64,000 nt of DNA from Thiothrix eikelboomii (GCF_900167255.1 NZ_FUYB01000004.1:214740-278739), one strand, 5' to 3'. Counted from the first letter of the stretch, positions 8,614 to 17,934 are shown. Numbers and translations are program-made. Notes: generated by a model not told the origin, from the sequence alone.

Positions 8614-9426
8614 ATGTCTGCAGCCGTTGACCCAAACCAGTACATCGTAAAACAAGAACCCTATTACCAAGCCGTCGGTGACGAAATTGCGCTTTACGAA
8701 GCTGCCTACAGCGCCCGGATGCCGATGATGCTCAAAGGCCCGACCGGTTGCGGTAAATCACGTTTCGTCGAACACATGGCATGGCGGCTGAAACGTCCAC
8801 TGATTACCGTAGCATGTAACGAAGACATGACCGCTTCTGACTTGGTAGGGCGTTTCTTGCTCGACAAGGACGGCACGAAATGGCAAGACGGCCCGCTGGC
8901 AACGGCAGCACGCATCGGCGCGATTTGCTATTTGGATGAGGTCGTGGAAGCGCGGCAAGATACCACCGTCGTGATTCACCCGCTGACCGACCACCGCCGT
9001 AGTTTACCGCTGGATAAAAAAGGCGAGCTGATCGAAGCGCACCCTGATTTCCAATTGGTGATTTCTTACAACCCCGGCTACCAGAGCTTGATGAAGGATT
9101 TGAAGCAGTCCACCAAGCAGCGTTTCGGTGCGCTGGATTTTGATTACCCGCGTGAAGCGATTGAAGTCGCCATCGTTGCCAAAGAATCCGGCGTGGATGA
9201 AAAAACCGCCGCCAAATTGGTACAGATTGCGCATCGGGCGCGTAACTTGAAAGGTCATGGGCTGGATGAAGGCATTTCCACCCGTTTGCTGGTGTACGCC
9301 GGGCAATTGATCGGCAAAGGTATTGCGCCACACGCCGCTTGCACCATGACGATGGTGACACCCCTAACCGATGACCCGGATATGCGGGACACGCTGAATG
9401 CGGCGGTGCAGACGTTCTTTGGGTGA
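8614..9426 (+). CDS. cbbQ: RuBisCO activase AAA+ subunit CbbQ (MoxR family)
   Basis: 270 residues. AAA+ ATPase of the MoxR/NorQ group: Walker A GPTGCGKS at 42-49, Walker B ICYLDE at 104-109, sensor-1 region VISYNPGYQ, and a C-terminal CbbQ domain ([13 protein letters not shown]). With CbbO it forms a hexameric activase that removes inhibitory sugar phosphates from form I RuBisCO. Length is typical of the family. It follows the 104-residue ORF and precedes cbbO across a repeat-containing spacer. Confidence 0.95.
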   Translation: MSAAVDPNQYIVKQEPYYQAVGDEIALYEAAYSARMPMMLKGPTGCGKSRFVEHMAWRLKRPLITVACNEDMTASDLVGRFLLDKDGTKWQDGPLATAARIGAICYLDEVVEARQDTTVVIHPLTDHRRSLPLDKKGELIEAHPDFQLVISYNPGYQSLMKDLKQSTKQRFGALDFDYPREAIEVAIVAKESGVDEKTAAKLVQIAHRARNLKGHGLDEGISTRLLVYAGQLIGKGIAPHAACTMTMVTPLTDDPDMRDTLNAAVQTFFG

Positions 9427-9437
9427 GAGAGAAGAAG

Positions 9438-9540
9438 ACCCCATCCTAACCTTCCCCCGCAAGGAGGGAAGGAACAAGAGGCACATCCCTCTTCCGTCTT
9501 GCTCCCTTCACCCCTTGCGGGGGAAGGGCTGGGGATGGGG
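9438..9540. repeat. Long intergenic inverted repeat, copy 2
   Basis: The cbbQ-cbbO spacer holds a large imperfect palindrome. The left arm starts ccccatcctaaccttccccc and the right arm ends gggggaagggctggggatgg, with about 30 bases between the arms. The right arm is the reverse complement of the repeat in the cbbL-cbbS spacer with few differences, including the gcaaggggtgaagggagcaa core. A transcript would form a long hairpin between cbbQ and cbbO. Confidence 0.75.
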
Positions 9541-9579
9541 GGAAAGGTTCGGAGTGCCAGTATCAACAGGTAAGCAACT

Positions 9580-11922
9580 ATGGCAATCCATCTTGAAGAG
9601 TATCGGGAATTTCTCGAAAAAATAACGCCACGGGTGCGTGATGTCCTCGATGGTTCGTACCAAGAAGCCACGCGGGTGATGTCGCCAGTCGGATTGCTGG
9701 ATTATCTGGACGGTGCAAAAGCGATCCAGAAACTTGGTCGCGGTGAAGACCTGCTCATCACCTATTTGCAGGAAATGCCGCTGGTTGCCAAAGAATGCGG
9801 CGAAGACATTATCCCCGATGTGGTCACCTCCGCGATGAAACTGTCGTCGATGGTGTCCGGCGAAGTCATTACCCTGATGCTGTCCAGCCTGCCCACTGCG
9901 TCACGCCATCTGGGGGATGCCGAACTGGTGCGTGGCTACCTGACCTTCATCCACCAGTTTTCCTCGACGGCGGCACGCGGCTTGCGCCCGATGCTCAATC
10001 ACATGGATGAATTGCTCTCCAAGCTGACTTTAAGCGGCTTGCGGCGTTGGGCGAGTTTTGGGGCACAAGCCTACCGCCGTGACTTCAATAACCTCACCCA
10101 ATATTTTGATCTGGAATCGGCAGATAGCCGCGCTACGTTGCAGAAAGAACGCCGTGGGGTGTTATTCGTGAAAACCCAGCGCAAACTGAATTTTTACCTG
10201 CGGGCATTGTGGGGACGCGATTTCTTCCTGCGTCCGACGGGTGCGGATTACACCGATTTTCGCCCCTACATCGAACACCGCATTTTCCATCTGCCGGATG
10301 CGGTGGATGATTTGGGCGATATTCCGGGGCTGGAATTGTACCGCGCTACTGCCGCGCACATGGCGGCGCATTTAATGTATACCCGCAAGGCATTGTCGGC
10401 GGAACAGCTTAGCCCTGCGCAACTGTTTTTCATCGGTTTCATGGAAGATGCGCGGGTCGAATACAAGGCGACGCAAGCTTTTCCCGGCTTGAAAACCTTG
10501 TGGAGCCGCTTGCTGACCTCACACTATGACGGCGCGGTGGAACACCCGACCATGCGTTTGCTGGAAAACATCGCCCTGATGTTGCTGGATGAGCAGGTGA
10601 AAGGTAAGGGTGATGAAGCAATCAGCGCGTTCGTGGCGAAATTCCACGCCAATATTGCGGAAAAACAGGACGATGGACAGTTCTCGTGGTTGATGGGTGT
10701 CGAGCTTTACAACCTGTTTGCGGGGCGGCGTGAAGTGCCGAGCTTGCGGATTCTGGAGCGCATCCGCATCCCGTTCCGCGATGACAACCGTTATGTCTGG
10801 ACGATGGAGGAAATGACGTGGGATGTCGGGTTTGAATACGTCCCCGCCAGCCAGCGTCAGGTACGTCGTCAGGTGAGCGTGATGGAAATGGCGAACGAGG
10901 TTGACTGCGAACTGGCAGGCGATGACGCGCAGGAAATCTGGACGTGTGCCACCGAGATGTACCCTTACGAGGACGATCTGGAAAATACCCAAAGTTTCAA
11001 CCAGATGTGGGGCAAAGAGCCGGTTTCCGAACCGTTCCACTACCACGAATGGGATTACCACATCCAGTTGCATCGCCCGGACTGGGTGACGGTGTACGAA
11101 CGCCGCCAGCAACGCGGTGATCCTGATGATATTCGAGCCATTATCGACGCTTACCGCCCGGTGGCGCACCGCATCAAGCAAATCATCGACTTGCTAACGC
11201 CCGAAGGCGTGCAACGCCAGCGCGGACTGGAAGACGGCGACGAAATCGACATCAATGCGGCAGTGGATGCGATGATTGCCATCCGCATAGGCCAACAGCC
11301 CAACCCGCGTATTACGATGCGCAATGTCATCAAAAACCGTGATCTGGCGGTGGTGGTATTGCTGGATTTGTCGGAATCCACCAATGAAGCTCTGAAGGGT
11401 TCAGACAAAACCGTACTGCAATTGACCCGTGAAGCCTCCACGTTGGTGGCGACGGCGATTGAAGGCATCGGCGACCCGTATGCGATTCACGGCTTTGCCT
11501 CGGATGGGCGGCATGATGTGCAGTATTTCCGCCTGAAGGATTTCAACCAGCATTTTGATGATGAAGCCAAAGCGCGCTTGGCGGGAATGAAGGGCGGGCT
11601 TTCCACCCGCATGGGGGCTGCATTGCGCCATGCGGCATACCATTTACACAAGCAACCGGAACGCCGCAAGCTGGTATTGCTGGTGACGGATGGCGAACCG
11701 GCGGATATTGACGAACGCGACCCGCAGCATTTGCGCTTTGATGCGAAAAAGGCGGTGGAAGAGCTGTATGCCACGGGCGTGCAGACGTATTGTTTGACGC
11801 TCGACCCACACGCGGATGATTATGTGAAACGGATTTTTGGGCAGAATAATTACACGGTGATTGACCATGTGGATCGGTTGCCTGAGCAATTGCCGGTGTT
11901 GTTTGCGAGTTTGACTAAGTAG
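9580..11922 (+). CDS. cbbO: RuBisCO activase VWA subunit CbbO
   Basis: 780 residues, the usual CbbO length. The C-terminal von Willebrand A domain begins near residue 590 (DLAVVVLLDLSESTNE), with an intact MIDAS DxSxS at 596-600, followed by LVLLVTDGEPADIDERD. The N-terminal region is the long helical CbbO-specific part. CbbO bridges the CbbQ hexamer to RuBisCO through the MIDAS site. Base composition is visibly more G/C-rich than cbbR or the genes beyond the island. Last gene of the operon; an IS66 remnant starts within about 20 bases of its stop. Confidence 0.94.
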   Translation: MAIHLEEYREFLEKITPRVRDVLDGSYQEATRVMSPVGLLDYLDGAKAIQKLGRGEDLLITYLQEMPLVAKECGEDIIPDVVTSAMKLSSMVSGEVITLMLSSLPTASRHLGDAELVRGYLTFIHQFSSTAARGLRPMLNHMDELLSKLTLSGLRRWASFGAQAYRRDFNNLTQYFDLESADSRATLQKERRGVLFVKTQRKLNFYLRALWGRDFFLRPTGADYTDFRPYIEHRIFHLPDAVDDLGDIPGLELYRATAAHMAAHLMYTRKALSAEQLSPAQLFFIGFMEDARVEYKATQAFPGLKTLWSRLLTSHYDGAVEHPTMRLLENIALMLLDEQVKGKGDEAISAFVAKFHANIAEKQDDGQFSWLMGVELYNLFAGRREVPSLRILERIRIPFRDDNRYVWTMEEMTWDVGFEYVPASQRQVRRQVSVMEMANEVDCELAGDDAQEIWTCATEMYPYEDDLENTQSFNQMWGKEPVSEPFHYHEWDYHIQLHRPDWVTVYERRQQRGDPDDIRAIIDAYRPVAHRIKQIIDLLTPEGVQRQRGLEDGDEIDINAAVDAMIAIRIGQQPNPRITMRNVIKNRDLAVVVLLDLSESTNEALKGSDKTVLQLTREASTLVATAIEGIGDPYAIHGFASDGRHDVQYFRLKDFNQHFDDEAKARLAGMKGGLSTRMGAALRHAAYHLHKQPERRKLVLLVTDGEPADIDERDPQHLRFDAKKAVEELYATGVQTYCLTLDPHADDYVKRIFGQNNYTVIDHVDRLPEQLPVLFASLTK

Positions 11923-11937
11923 GACTGATGAGATAAG

Positions 11938-12262
11938 GGGACTGCAACACACCCATCTGCCGCCTGATCAAATAGCAGAACTGGGACAGCGTTATGACCA
12001 ATGGGTAAACCACGGTTTGCTGGTCTTTCCTGAATTGCCCAAAACCCGCCCCAAACAAGGAAAAGCGAAGCAGCATCCTGCCAGAAACCTATTGTGTCGG
12101 TTGAAGGACTTCAAGGATTCGGTGTTGCTGTTCCTCCAGCGGTTTGACGTGCCTTTTGACAACAACTTGGCTGAGCGGGCAGTACGCCCTATGAAAGTCA
12201 AACTCAAGGTGGCTGGAGGCTTCCGGGCAATGGGGGGAGCGGAGGCCTTTGGTGTCATCTGA
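11938..12262 (+). pseudogene. IS66-family transposase, C-terminal remnant
   Basis: An open frame without a proper start encodes about 107 residues ending at a TGA. It matches the C-terminal part of IS66 DDE transposases: a long helix, then FLQRFDVPFDNNLAERAVRP, with the E of the catalytic triad, and KVAGGFRAMGGAEAF. The N-terminal and central domains, accessory orfs and inverted repeats are absent, so this is a relic. It begins right after cbbO and ends where the next pseudogene begins. Confidence 0.85.
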
Positions 12263-12263
12263 T

Positions 12264-12839
12264 CTACCCCGCGAATAGATGACATACTGAAATACGACAG
12301 TGTTGAGGTTTTAACATCTGCGATGCAGCGTTTGGATCTGTTGAACGCGGCTGGTATTTTTAGAGCCAATCCACCTCCCTTCACTGACAGTAAAGTCAGA
12401 GTTCACCAAATCAAGTCACTCAGTAATGAACAGCAAGTGATGTTTGTCAAATTGCGCCTACAGGCAATTTTCGATCAGTGTAAGCGCTTAGGCACTACTG
12501 CCTCCGGCACTGAGTTACGGCATGTAGTTTTTCTGGACGAGGGTCACAAATATTTCTCAAAAGAGCCAGATGACATTATTAATGTCATTGCCAAAGAAGC
12601 ACGTAAATTCGGCTTAGGGCTGTGGTGTGCCTCTCAATAGCCTACAGAGTTTCCTGAAGCGTTTTTGACGAATGTGGGTGCGACCGTGCTATTGACGATC
12701 CATTCACGTTATTGGGAAACCGCCCGGCGTCTGAATGCGGATTAGTGAGGAAACGTTACGCTTTACTCGGCCTAAGGAAGTGATTGCTGTAAAGTTCCAA
12801 CGGGACGGTCAAGCCGATCCACCGTGGCAGAACACATAG
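12264..12839 (+). pseudogene. HerA-like/DUF853-type ATPase, broken C-terminal fragment
   Basis: The readable frame (IDDILKYDSVEVLTSAMQRL...) runs through a Walker B-like HVVFLDEGHKYF and ARKFGLGLWCASQ to an in-frame TAG at 12638. After that stop the same frame continues with the expected PTEFPEAFLTNVGATVLL. It then needs one frame change near 12741 (ISEETLRFTRPKEVIAVKFQ) and ends at 12839. The N-terminal Walker A half is missing. HerA-like ATPases are DNA translocases, often encoded on mobile elements or in defence loci. One nonsense and one frameshift make it nonfunctional. Confidence 0.75.
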
Positions 12840-13212
12840 TCACCAACCCGAACAATTCAGCGGGGGTGGTGGCGATGGTGGCTGGGTAGAAGCAGTTTTC
12901 TGGAGTCTGGTGAGGCTGCCTGATGGCAACTGGATGAGAGGAACCTTATCTTGAAAAGTCGCGGGTCGGAATTTTTAACGTGCCGCATTGATATTGATAA
13001 GGTTGTCACTGGTTCGACATGGACAAACCATGTAGCTTGGACTTGCTAACACCTAGTTGGCTACAAAAGACCATAGATGACCGATACGGCATGCACGCCA
13101 CGGCGATACACGAGCCTATACAAGCGAGGCAGCACAGCTCAAAACGACACAAACCACGCAGTTGCAGTTGGCGGATGTGTTGGCAGGCAAACAATGGAAT
13201 GGGATGAGCAGG
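12840..13212. other. 373-bp gene-free stretch in the decayed island
   Basis: Only short overlapping frames are present and none has family resemblance. One plus-strand frame before 13250 reads TTQLQLADVLAGKQWNGMSR and may be the tail of another lost gene, but I cannot name it. No tRNA, clear inverted repeat or insertion-sequence end was found. Confidence 0.5.
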
Positions 13213-15732
13213 TTAGTTGCTCGATACTGTTATGCCTATTGGATTTGAGGCTTCAATCGCAGTAAGTACCCCTGTGTACAGATCAATCCCAACGGAAGGA
13301 GCCTCGATAGATACAATCAGCGAGTATCTGGCTTTTTTGTCATACCGCTCAAGCTGGGTTCTGGTTCGCCACCAGCCCATCGCAGGGTAAACAGCGATAT
13401 GCCCACGGTCAGCAAGTTCGGCGGCTGTACCTGACCAAATATCTTTGTGTACGGAACCCTTGTGTCTGAAATCTCCGAATAACCAGTTCGGATCACTCGG
13501 TGCTTTGCTGGTTCCCTCCTCCTCGTCGTGGACTGCGCGGCTGAGGCGGTTTTTGAAGTCTTTGATGGATTCAGTAGGGCGTTTCACTTCAAAGCGGAGC
13601 TGATGACTGGGATAGCGGTACTTGCTGGAAACATTACGGCTTGAGGGATTGGACTCGATGAAATAGGACAGAGTGACGGTCATGGTGACTTCCACCTCGC
13701 CCAATGCCTGAAGTTGCTCCTTCGGCCAAGGCAAATCATGCAAATGCATATCCCGTGTGGAGGAGTCTTTGCCTTTCCTCTTCTCGAATGGCTGGAGTTC
13801 ATCTTCAACGATCATCGCCAATGAATTTTGCATACTCCAGAGTGCTTTACCCATATTGGGCACGCCATAACCGACGCAGCGCACCAAACGTTTAGCATTT
13901 TGTTTATTGGTCTTTCTGCTATCCCCAAACTGGGTTCTCATGGCATCTGTCCAGTCAGCAGAATGAACCATCAATGCCCGCACAGTCTCAGGCCAAAACA
14001 CAGGGTATTGGGCATAAATCTCGGCTGCAAATTTGGCAGCCAATGCGGTTGCGGCACTGGTCGCTTCAAAGGTAGAAAAATACCGCTCATTCGGTTGATG
14101 GTGCGTAGTCAACAATTTCAGGCTATGCAAGCCAGCACAACTATAATCATCAACGCCAACATTTCCCCCTTCAAAAACCACTTCAGGCTTGATGGGCATG
14201 GATGTAGTCCATGTGATGGAGGTTGTGCTATAGGGACTCAAGCCACCTTGCGGAGCCAAAGGGCGGTAATGCCTTGCATCTTCTTCAGTAATGGTATTTT
14301 TACGGGTATAAGCACCAACAGTTAGTGCATTCCAAGCCTGCCCCGGATCGTGAATATCTTGTAGTTCATTGTGTTGTGGATACTCCTTCAAACGCACAAG
14401 GTCGTCGCCCGTGTTTCCAGCGCAGAGAACAATCAGTCGTGGGTTTAGATTTTCACCAAGGTAATCACAGGCCAGATTGTCTACCGTTGCCGACCATGCT
14501 GATGGTTTGCCTCTATCTCTGGAATCTTTGGCGGATAAGGCCATCGTATAAATTCGAGTACGGTCATATTGAGCGATTTCAGGCAGCGCGATGCCATCAG
14601 ATGTGATGTTGCCAAGGTGCTTGCCCTCATTGTCACCAGAATGGCGTAGCAGCTTGACCGACTCAATGCGGTGATTCACCCTTCGCTGCTCATTGCTTGC
14701 CAGCGGTTCGGCCAAATCACCCCACAGGGCAAGCCCAGCCATACCCGTGCCGTGACCGTTATCGTCCGTAGGAGTCCATTCAGGGTTGACCGTGTGTTGA
14801 TCGTTATCGTCGAGAAAAGGTTGCAGCAAGGGATGTCCGTTATTGGTTCCGGTATCCAGAATACAAATGTATGGTGAGTTTACGGCAGGTGGCACGGTAC
14901 GGCTAATAAGGTCGTCTGCCCATTCCCTCTGGCTCAGAGGCTCCAAGGAGTCAAAAAACTCAGCCGTTTCTTTGGCCTTGCGCAGTTCAGAGATGTTGGA
15001 TAATAACAAAGCTGAGGATGAGAGTTGCGCCCGGTTTGCCTTGATCAACAGGATGGAACGTTCAGGGAACTTAAGAGAGTCTTTAAGAGGATTTTCCGAA
15101 ATTTGGATGCCTGCGTGTTGTGCAATGGTTTTGAAGTCATGAATGACGGCTGGTCTGTCACCCAGCACTGGTAGCCATACTTCCCACCAGATCACGGTTT
15201 CAGCATCTTTCGGGTACAAATCTGGCTCATCAGACCAGAGTTCTTCCAATGCTGCTTCCCTGATAGATTGAATGGCATCAATCAACTTGCGGTTGTCACA
15301 CGGCTGCCCATTCTTGTTAGTTTTGTAGCTTAGGTAAGATTCCAGTTTTTTCTCAATGACAGCTAATTTTCCCGGCGGGACAAGGATCGTTGCCTGAATT
15401 TGAGTGCCAATGTGACGGACGTTCAGAAGCTCAATTTTTTGCCTCGCATCTGCAAGGCTTTCAAAAGCCATGTCAATGCCCGGAAAACTCTCGAATGTTA
15501 CTTGTAAGCCAATGGGGGACTCCACTGCGAATAATGAAGCTTGTTGGGCTAATTGCGTTTGTCTTTGGGCGACTTGATTGAGTTGGTTTTTCAGGTTTGC
15601 AGCATGTGAGGAGCGGTCAAGAGCGGGTATTTGCGGGGATTTTCCTCCACCAGAACCGGGGTGGGTATATTTCTCAGGTTTGCCGTTTTTTCCGATAAAG
15701 ATGTGTGGCTTAAGGTCTTGGTTGTCCGCCAT
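13213..15732 (-). CDS. ietS: Subtilisin-like serine protease, IetS-type effector of an IetAS defence pair
   Basis: 839 residues, no signal peptide, hence cytosolic. S8 subtilase domain from about residue 285: catalytic D293 (CILDTGTNNGHPLL), H327 (DDNGHGTGMAG), oxyanion N440 (LCAGNTGDD) and S559 (FEATSAATALAAKFA). The ~280-residue N-terminal and ~230-residue C-terminal regions are not recognised. The start codon overlaps the stop of the AAA+ gene by one base (TAATG), so translation is coupled. The AAA+/subtilase pairing matches ietA-ietS, first described on Agrobacterium Ti plasmids for stability and later shown to act against phage. Symbol assigned from architecture and pairing. Confidence 0.85.
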   Translation of the reverse strand: MADNQDLKPHIFIGKNGKPEKYTHPGSGGGKSPQIPALDRSSHAANLKNQLNQVAQRQTQLAQQASLFAVESPIGLQVTFESFPGIDMAFESLADARQKIELLNVRHIGTQIQATILVPPGKLAVIEKKLESYLSYKTNKNGQPCDNRKLIDAIQSIREAALEELWSDEPDLYPKDAETVIWWEVWLPVLGDRPAVIHDFKTIAQHAGIQISENPLKDSLKFPERSILLIKANRAQLSSSALLLSNISELRKAKETAEFFDSLEPLSQREWADDLISRTVPPAVNSPYICILDTGTNNGHPLLQPFLDDNDQHTVNPEWTPTDDNGHGTGMAGLALWGDLAEPLASNEQRRVNHRIESVKLLRHSGDNEGKHLGNITSDGIALPEIAQYDRTRIYTMALSAKDSRDRGKPSAWSATVDNLACDYLGENLNPRLIVLCAGNTGDDLVRLKEYPQHNELQDIHDPGQAWNALTVGAYTRKNTITEEDARHYRPLAPQGGLSPYSTTSITWTTSMPIKPEVVFEGGNVGVDDYSCAGLHSLKLLTTHHQPNERYFSTFEATSAATALAAKFAAEIYAQYPVFWPETVRALMVHSADWTDAMRTQFGDSRKTNKQNAKRLVRCVGYGVPNMGKALWSMQNSLAMIVEDELQPFEKRKGKDSSTRDMHLHDLPWPKEQLQALGEVEVTMTVTLSYFIESNPSSRNVSSKYRYPSHQLRFEVKRPTESIKDFKNRLSRAVHDEEEGTSKAPSDPNWLFGDFRHKGSVHKDIWSGTAAELADRGHIAVYPAMGWWRTRTQLERYDKKARYSLIVSIEAPSVGIDLYTGVLTAIEASNPIGITVSSN

Positions 15733-16724
15733 TAGATTCCTTTTTCTTCCAGCAAGCTGTTGCGCATTTCCCGACGATCCATGATGGCTGTTTCCAACAT
15801 CGGCATGGTCACTTTCTCATGGTCATGGATCAGCAAATCTTTCACCGCCTCATCTGCTGCTCTGGTTATTTCTGCACTACTTAATCCCAGCGTGATAGCA
15901 GGGAGTTTTTTCCACGCAAAATTCTTGGCTACAAATGGCTGCAAGCGGTTTTTGAACAGAGTGATGATCTCTTCCTCTCCGGGTAGCTCATACCGAATCA
16001 CGTCATCAAACCGCCGGAACAGTGCGTGATCAAGGATCTCCATATGATTAGTTGCACAAACAATCAGGCTATTGGAGTGATCTTGCTCAATCATTTGCAG
16101 AAAGCTGTTCAATATCCGGCGTGCTTCACCAACATCATTGCTTATGCTTCTTTGTGAACCTAGTGCATCAAACTCGTCGAAGAAGTAGACACCTCGCACG
16201 TCATTTATCGCATCAAAAACTTGCCGCAACTTGGCTGCCGACTCACCCATGAACTTGGTTATTAAAGCATCAAGTCGCACCTGGAACAATGGGTAGTCAA
16301 GCTCACCAGCAAGAATGGAGGCTGTAAATGTCTTGCCTGTTCCCGGTGGGCCAACCAGCATAATCTTACGTCTTGGTGATAGACCATGATTTTTTAGCTT
16401 GGTCATGAAGCGTTGCTCATGAATCAACCTTGCCAGCTTGAGCTTAATTTCTTCTTTTGCAATCAGGTCTGTAAGGCGGTGTTTAGGGTGGGAAGTGGAC
16501 AAGAGACCAGCAGAATCCTGAACACCTCTGGAAATGAATATAGGGCTGTTTTTATTGGCATTTTTCTTGGCCTTTTCAACGATATTCCTTAGTTCCTGAG
16601 CCAGCAGTCCATGCCCATTTCTGGCTTCGTGCGCAGCAACCTGTAATGCGACAGACAAAAACCTGTCGTCATCCTTTTCCAGATGCGAGTACACAAGTGC
16701 CTTTAGTTGCTCTGAGCTAGCCAT
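15732..16724 (-). CDS. ietA: AAA+ ATPase, IetA-type partner of the subtilase
   Basis: 330 residues. FtsH/spastin-like AAA+ module with Walker A GPPGTGKT at 125-132, Walker B YFFDEFDALGS (D183/E184), an arginine-finger region (HALFRRFDDVIRYELP) and a small C-terminal helical lid. The N-terminal ~90 residues are helical and probably bind partner or substrate. In IetAS systems the ATPase restrains or licenses the protease and is reported to act as antitoxin. It is first in the two-gene operon; its upstream 108 bp is AT-rich and should hold the promoter. Confidence 0.88.
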   Translation of the reverse strand: MASSEQLKALVYSHLEKDDDRFLSVALQVAAHEARNGHGLLAQELRNIVEKAKKNANKNSPIFISRGVQDSAGLLSTSHPKHRLTDLIAKEEIKLKLARLIHEQRFMTKLKNHGLSPRRKIMLVGPPGTGKTFTASILAGELDYPLFQVRLDALITKFMGESAAKLRQVFDAINDVRGVYFFDEFDALGSQRSISNDVGEARRILNSFLQMIEQDHSNSLIVCATNHMEILDHALFRRFDDVIRYELPGEEEIITLFKNRLQPFVAKNFAWKKLPAITLGLSSAEITRAADEAVKDLLIHDHEKVTMPMLETAIMDRREMRNSLLEEKGI

Positions 16725-16929
16725 GATTCTCTAAGTTAATGTTTATTAAACAAATATTAAATAAAGCGTTAATGATATTCACTCTGTTATTTTGGCACGT
16801 TTCAGCTTAATTTGCTAAGGCCAAATTGACTCATGGCGGAGTTTACTGTACTGAGGGCATCTGAAAACCATCTGGACGGGGAGGTTATCCAGCCCTCGAA
16901 GGACTGTCTCATCTTATTCAAATATACAC

Positions 16930-17120
16930 CTAATCCTCATGCAATACCTTCACCAAATCCCCGAAGGTACCTCTTCATGGAACAGGTCGCTGATGCTGTT
17001 CACGAAGTACATGGTTGCCCGCTTGCGCTCCAGTGGCTGACTCAATCGCCCTGGCATCAGGGATAACTGGAATCCATTCTCATACCTTGGTGTTCCCATA
17101 GCTTGCAGCAGGTGTGCCAT
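16930..17120 (-). pseudogene. DUF5131 (phage Gp37/Gp68-like) protein, internal fragment
   Basis: On the minus strand from 17120 the frame reads AHLLQAMGTPRYENGFQLSL and then ERKRATMYFVNSISDLFHEE, the central motif of DUF5131 proteins often carried by phages and mobile elements. The matching frame then shifts by one base (FGDLVKVLHED) and stops at 16930. The CxxC-containing N-terminus and all of the C-terminal half are missing. Its broken end abuts the start of the plus-strand HTH gene, marking a recombination junction. Confidence 0.65.
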
Positions 17121-17391
17121 GATTTCTGATCTACTCCGCATCAGTTTTGAAACTCCTGAACTGTTATGGCAAACCCTAACGATCAAACTTTGGGAAATCC
17201 TCAAAGCTATGACCGGATGCGGCGTTCTATCTATCCGTGAAGTGGCTCGGCGAGTGAACCGTGATATGAAAGCCGTACACGGCGACATTCACGCCTTGCT
17301 CAATGCTGGCTTGTTGAAAAAATCAGACGATGTTGTTTTATTCCCCTATAGCGGCATTCACGTTGATTTTATGCTGCAAGCTGCTGCCTGA
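17119..17391 (+). CDS. HTH antitoxin-like DNA-binding protein (TumA/HVO_A0114 type), possibly N-terminally truncated
   Basis: 90 residues. ISFETPELLWQTLTIKLWEI leads into a winged-HTH with SIREVARRVNRDMKAVHGDI and ends in VLFPYSGIHVDFMLQAAA, the pattern of the predicted antitoxin partnering TumE-type toxins. Homologues normally have an extra N-terminal segment. Here the match begins only a few bases after the junction with the DUF5131 fragment, so the gene is probably cut. No TumE-like toxin is next to it. May be an orphan regulator or a decaying gene. Confidence 0.6.
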   Translation: MISDLLRISFETPELLWQTLTIKLWEILKAMTGCGVLSIREVARRVNRDMKAVHGDIHALLNAGLLKKSDDVVLFPYSGIHVDFMLQAAA

Positions 17392-17440
17392 GTGTCGTGG
17401 AAGGACTAAGCTCCTGGGTGCAATCGCCGTTAAAACTGCA

Positions 17441-17818
17441 ATGGAACACTGGTGCTATGTTGCACCGCTGTTGCTGTTGCCCCAAACCGAAGATGACTAC
17501 AACGCACTGGTTGAGGCCTTAGATACTGTGTTGGATGCAGGCGGGGCGGATGAAACCCATCCCCTCGCTGCACTGGCGGATCGCATGGGTGAATTGGTTT
17601 CCCAATACGAAGAGGCTCATTTGCCGCCAATTCCTGCCACGGGTATTGATGCACTGCGCTTCTTGATGGAAAGCCATAATGTCGGGCAAGCCGATTTAAG
17701 CGAAGTCGCCAGTCAAGGCGTTATTTCCGAATTACTCAGTGGCAAACGTGATTTGAATGTACGGCAAGTTCGAGCGTTGAGCGAACGTTTCAGCGTCCCA
17801 GTACAAGTGTTGATTTAA
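17441..17818 (+). CDS. HigA-type antitoxin (COG5499), without an adjacent toxin
   Basis: 125 residues from the ATG at 17441; the open frame extends upstream but overlaps the preceding gene. The N-terminal half (TEDDYNALVEALDTVLDAGG...HPLAALADRMGELVSQYE) is the acidic helical part of this antitoxin group. The C-terminal half is an HTH_XRE (IDALRFLMESHNVGQADLSE, SELLSGKRDLNVRQVRALSE). Such proteins usually autorepress and neutralise a HigB-type RNase. No HigB frame precedes it, so it is an orphan. No convincing ribosome binding site precedes the ATG. Confidence 0.7.
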   Translation: MEHWCYVAPLLLLPQTEDDYNALVEALDTVLDAGGADETHPLAALADRMGELVSQYEEAHLPPIPATGIDALRFLMESHNVGQADLSEVASQGVISELLSGKRDLNVRQVRALSERFSVPVQVLI

Positions 17819-17934
17819 CTCGCTGCCGCAACGGGCCACTTGGGTCTTGCTTCAACCGGAGAGTATCCGCACTGACTTCTGCCAGTGTCGGATTTCCCAA
17901 CCATTGATTGTGCTCTTTAATATAGCTCTTCACC

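Noticed and set aside
8706..11952. Long antisense and shifted frames across cbbQ and cbbO (for example 10519-11181 minus)
   Set aside because: G/C-rich third positions of cbbQ/cbbO keep other frames open; no ribosome binding sites or recognisable domains.
13006..13265. Three short frames near 13000-13265
   Set aside because: They overlap each other and the end of the subtilase gene, with no recognisable protein.
16833..17066. 77-residue plus-strand frame starting MAEFTVLRASENHL
   Set aside because: It crosses the minus-strand DUF5131 fragment, has no ribosome binding site and no family resemblance.
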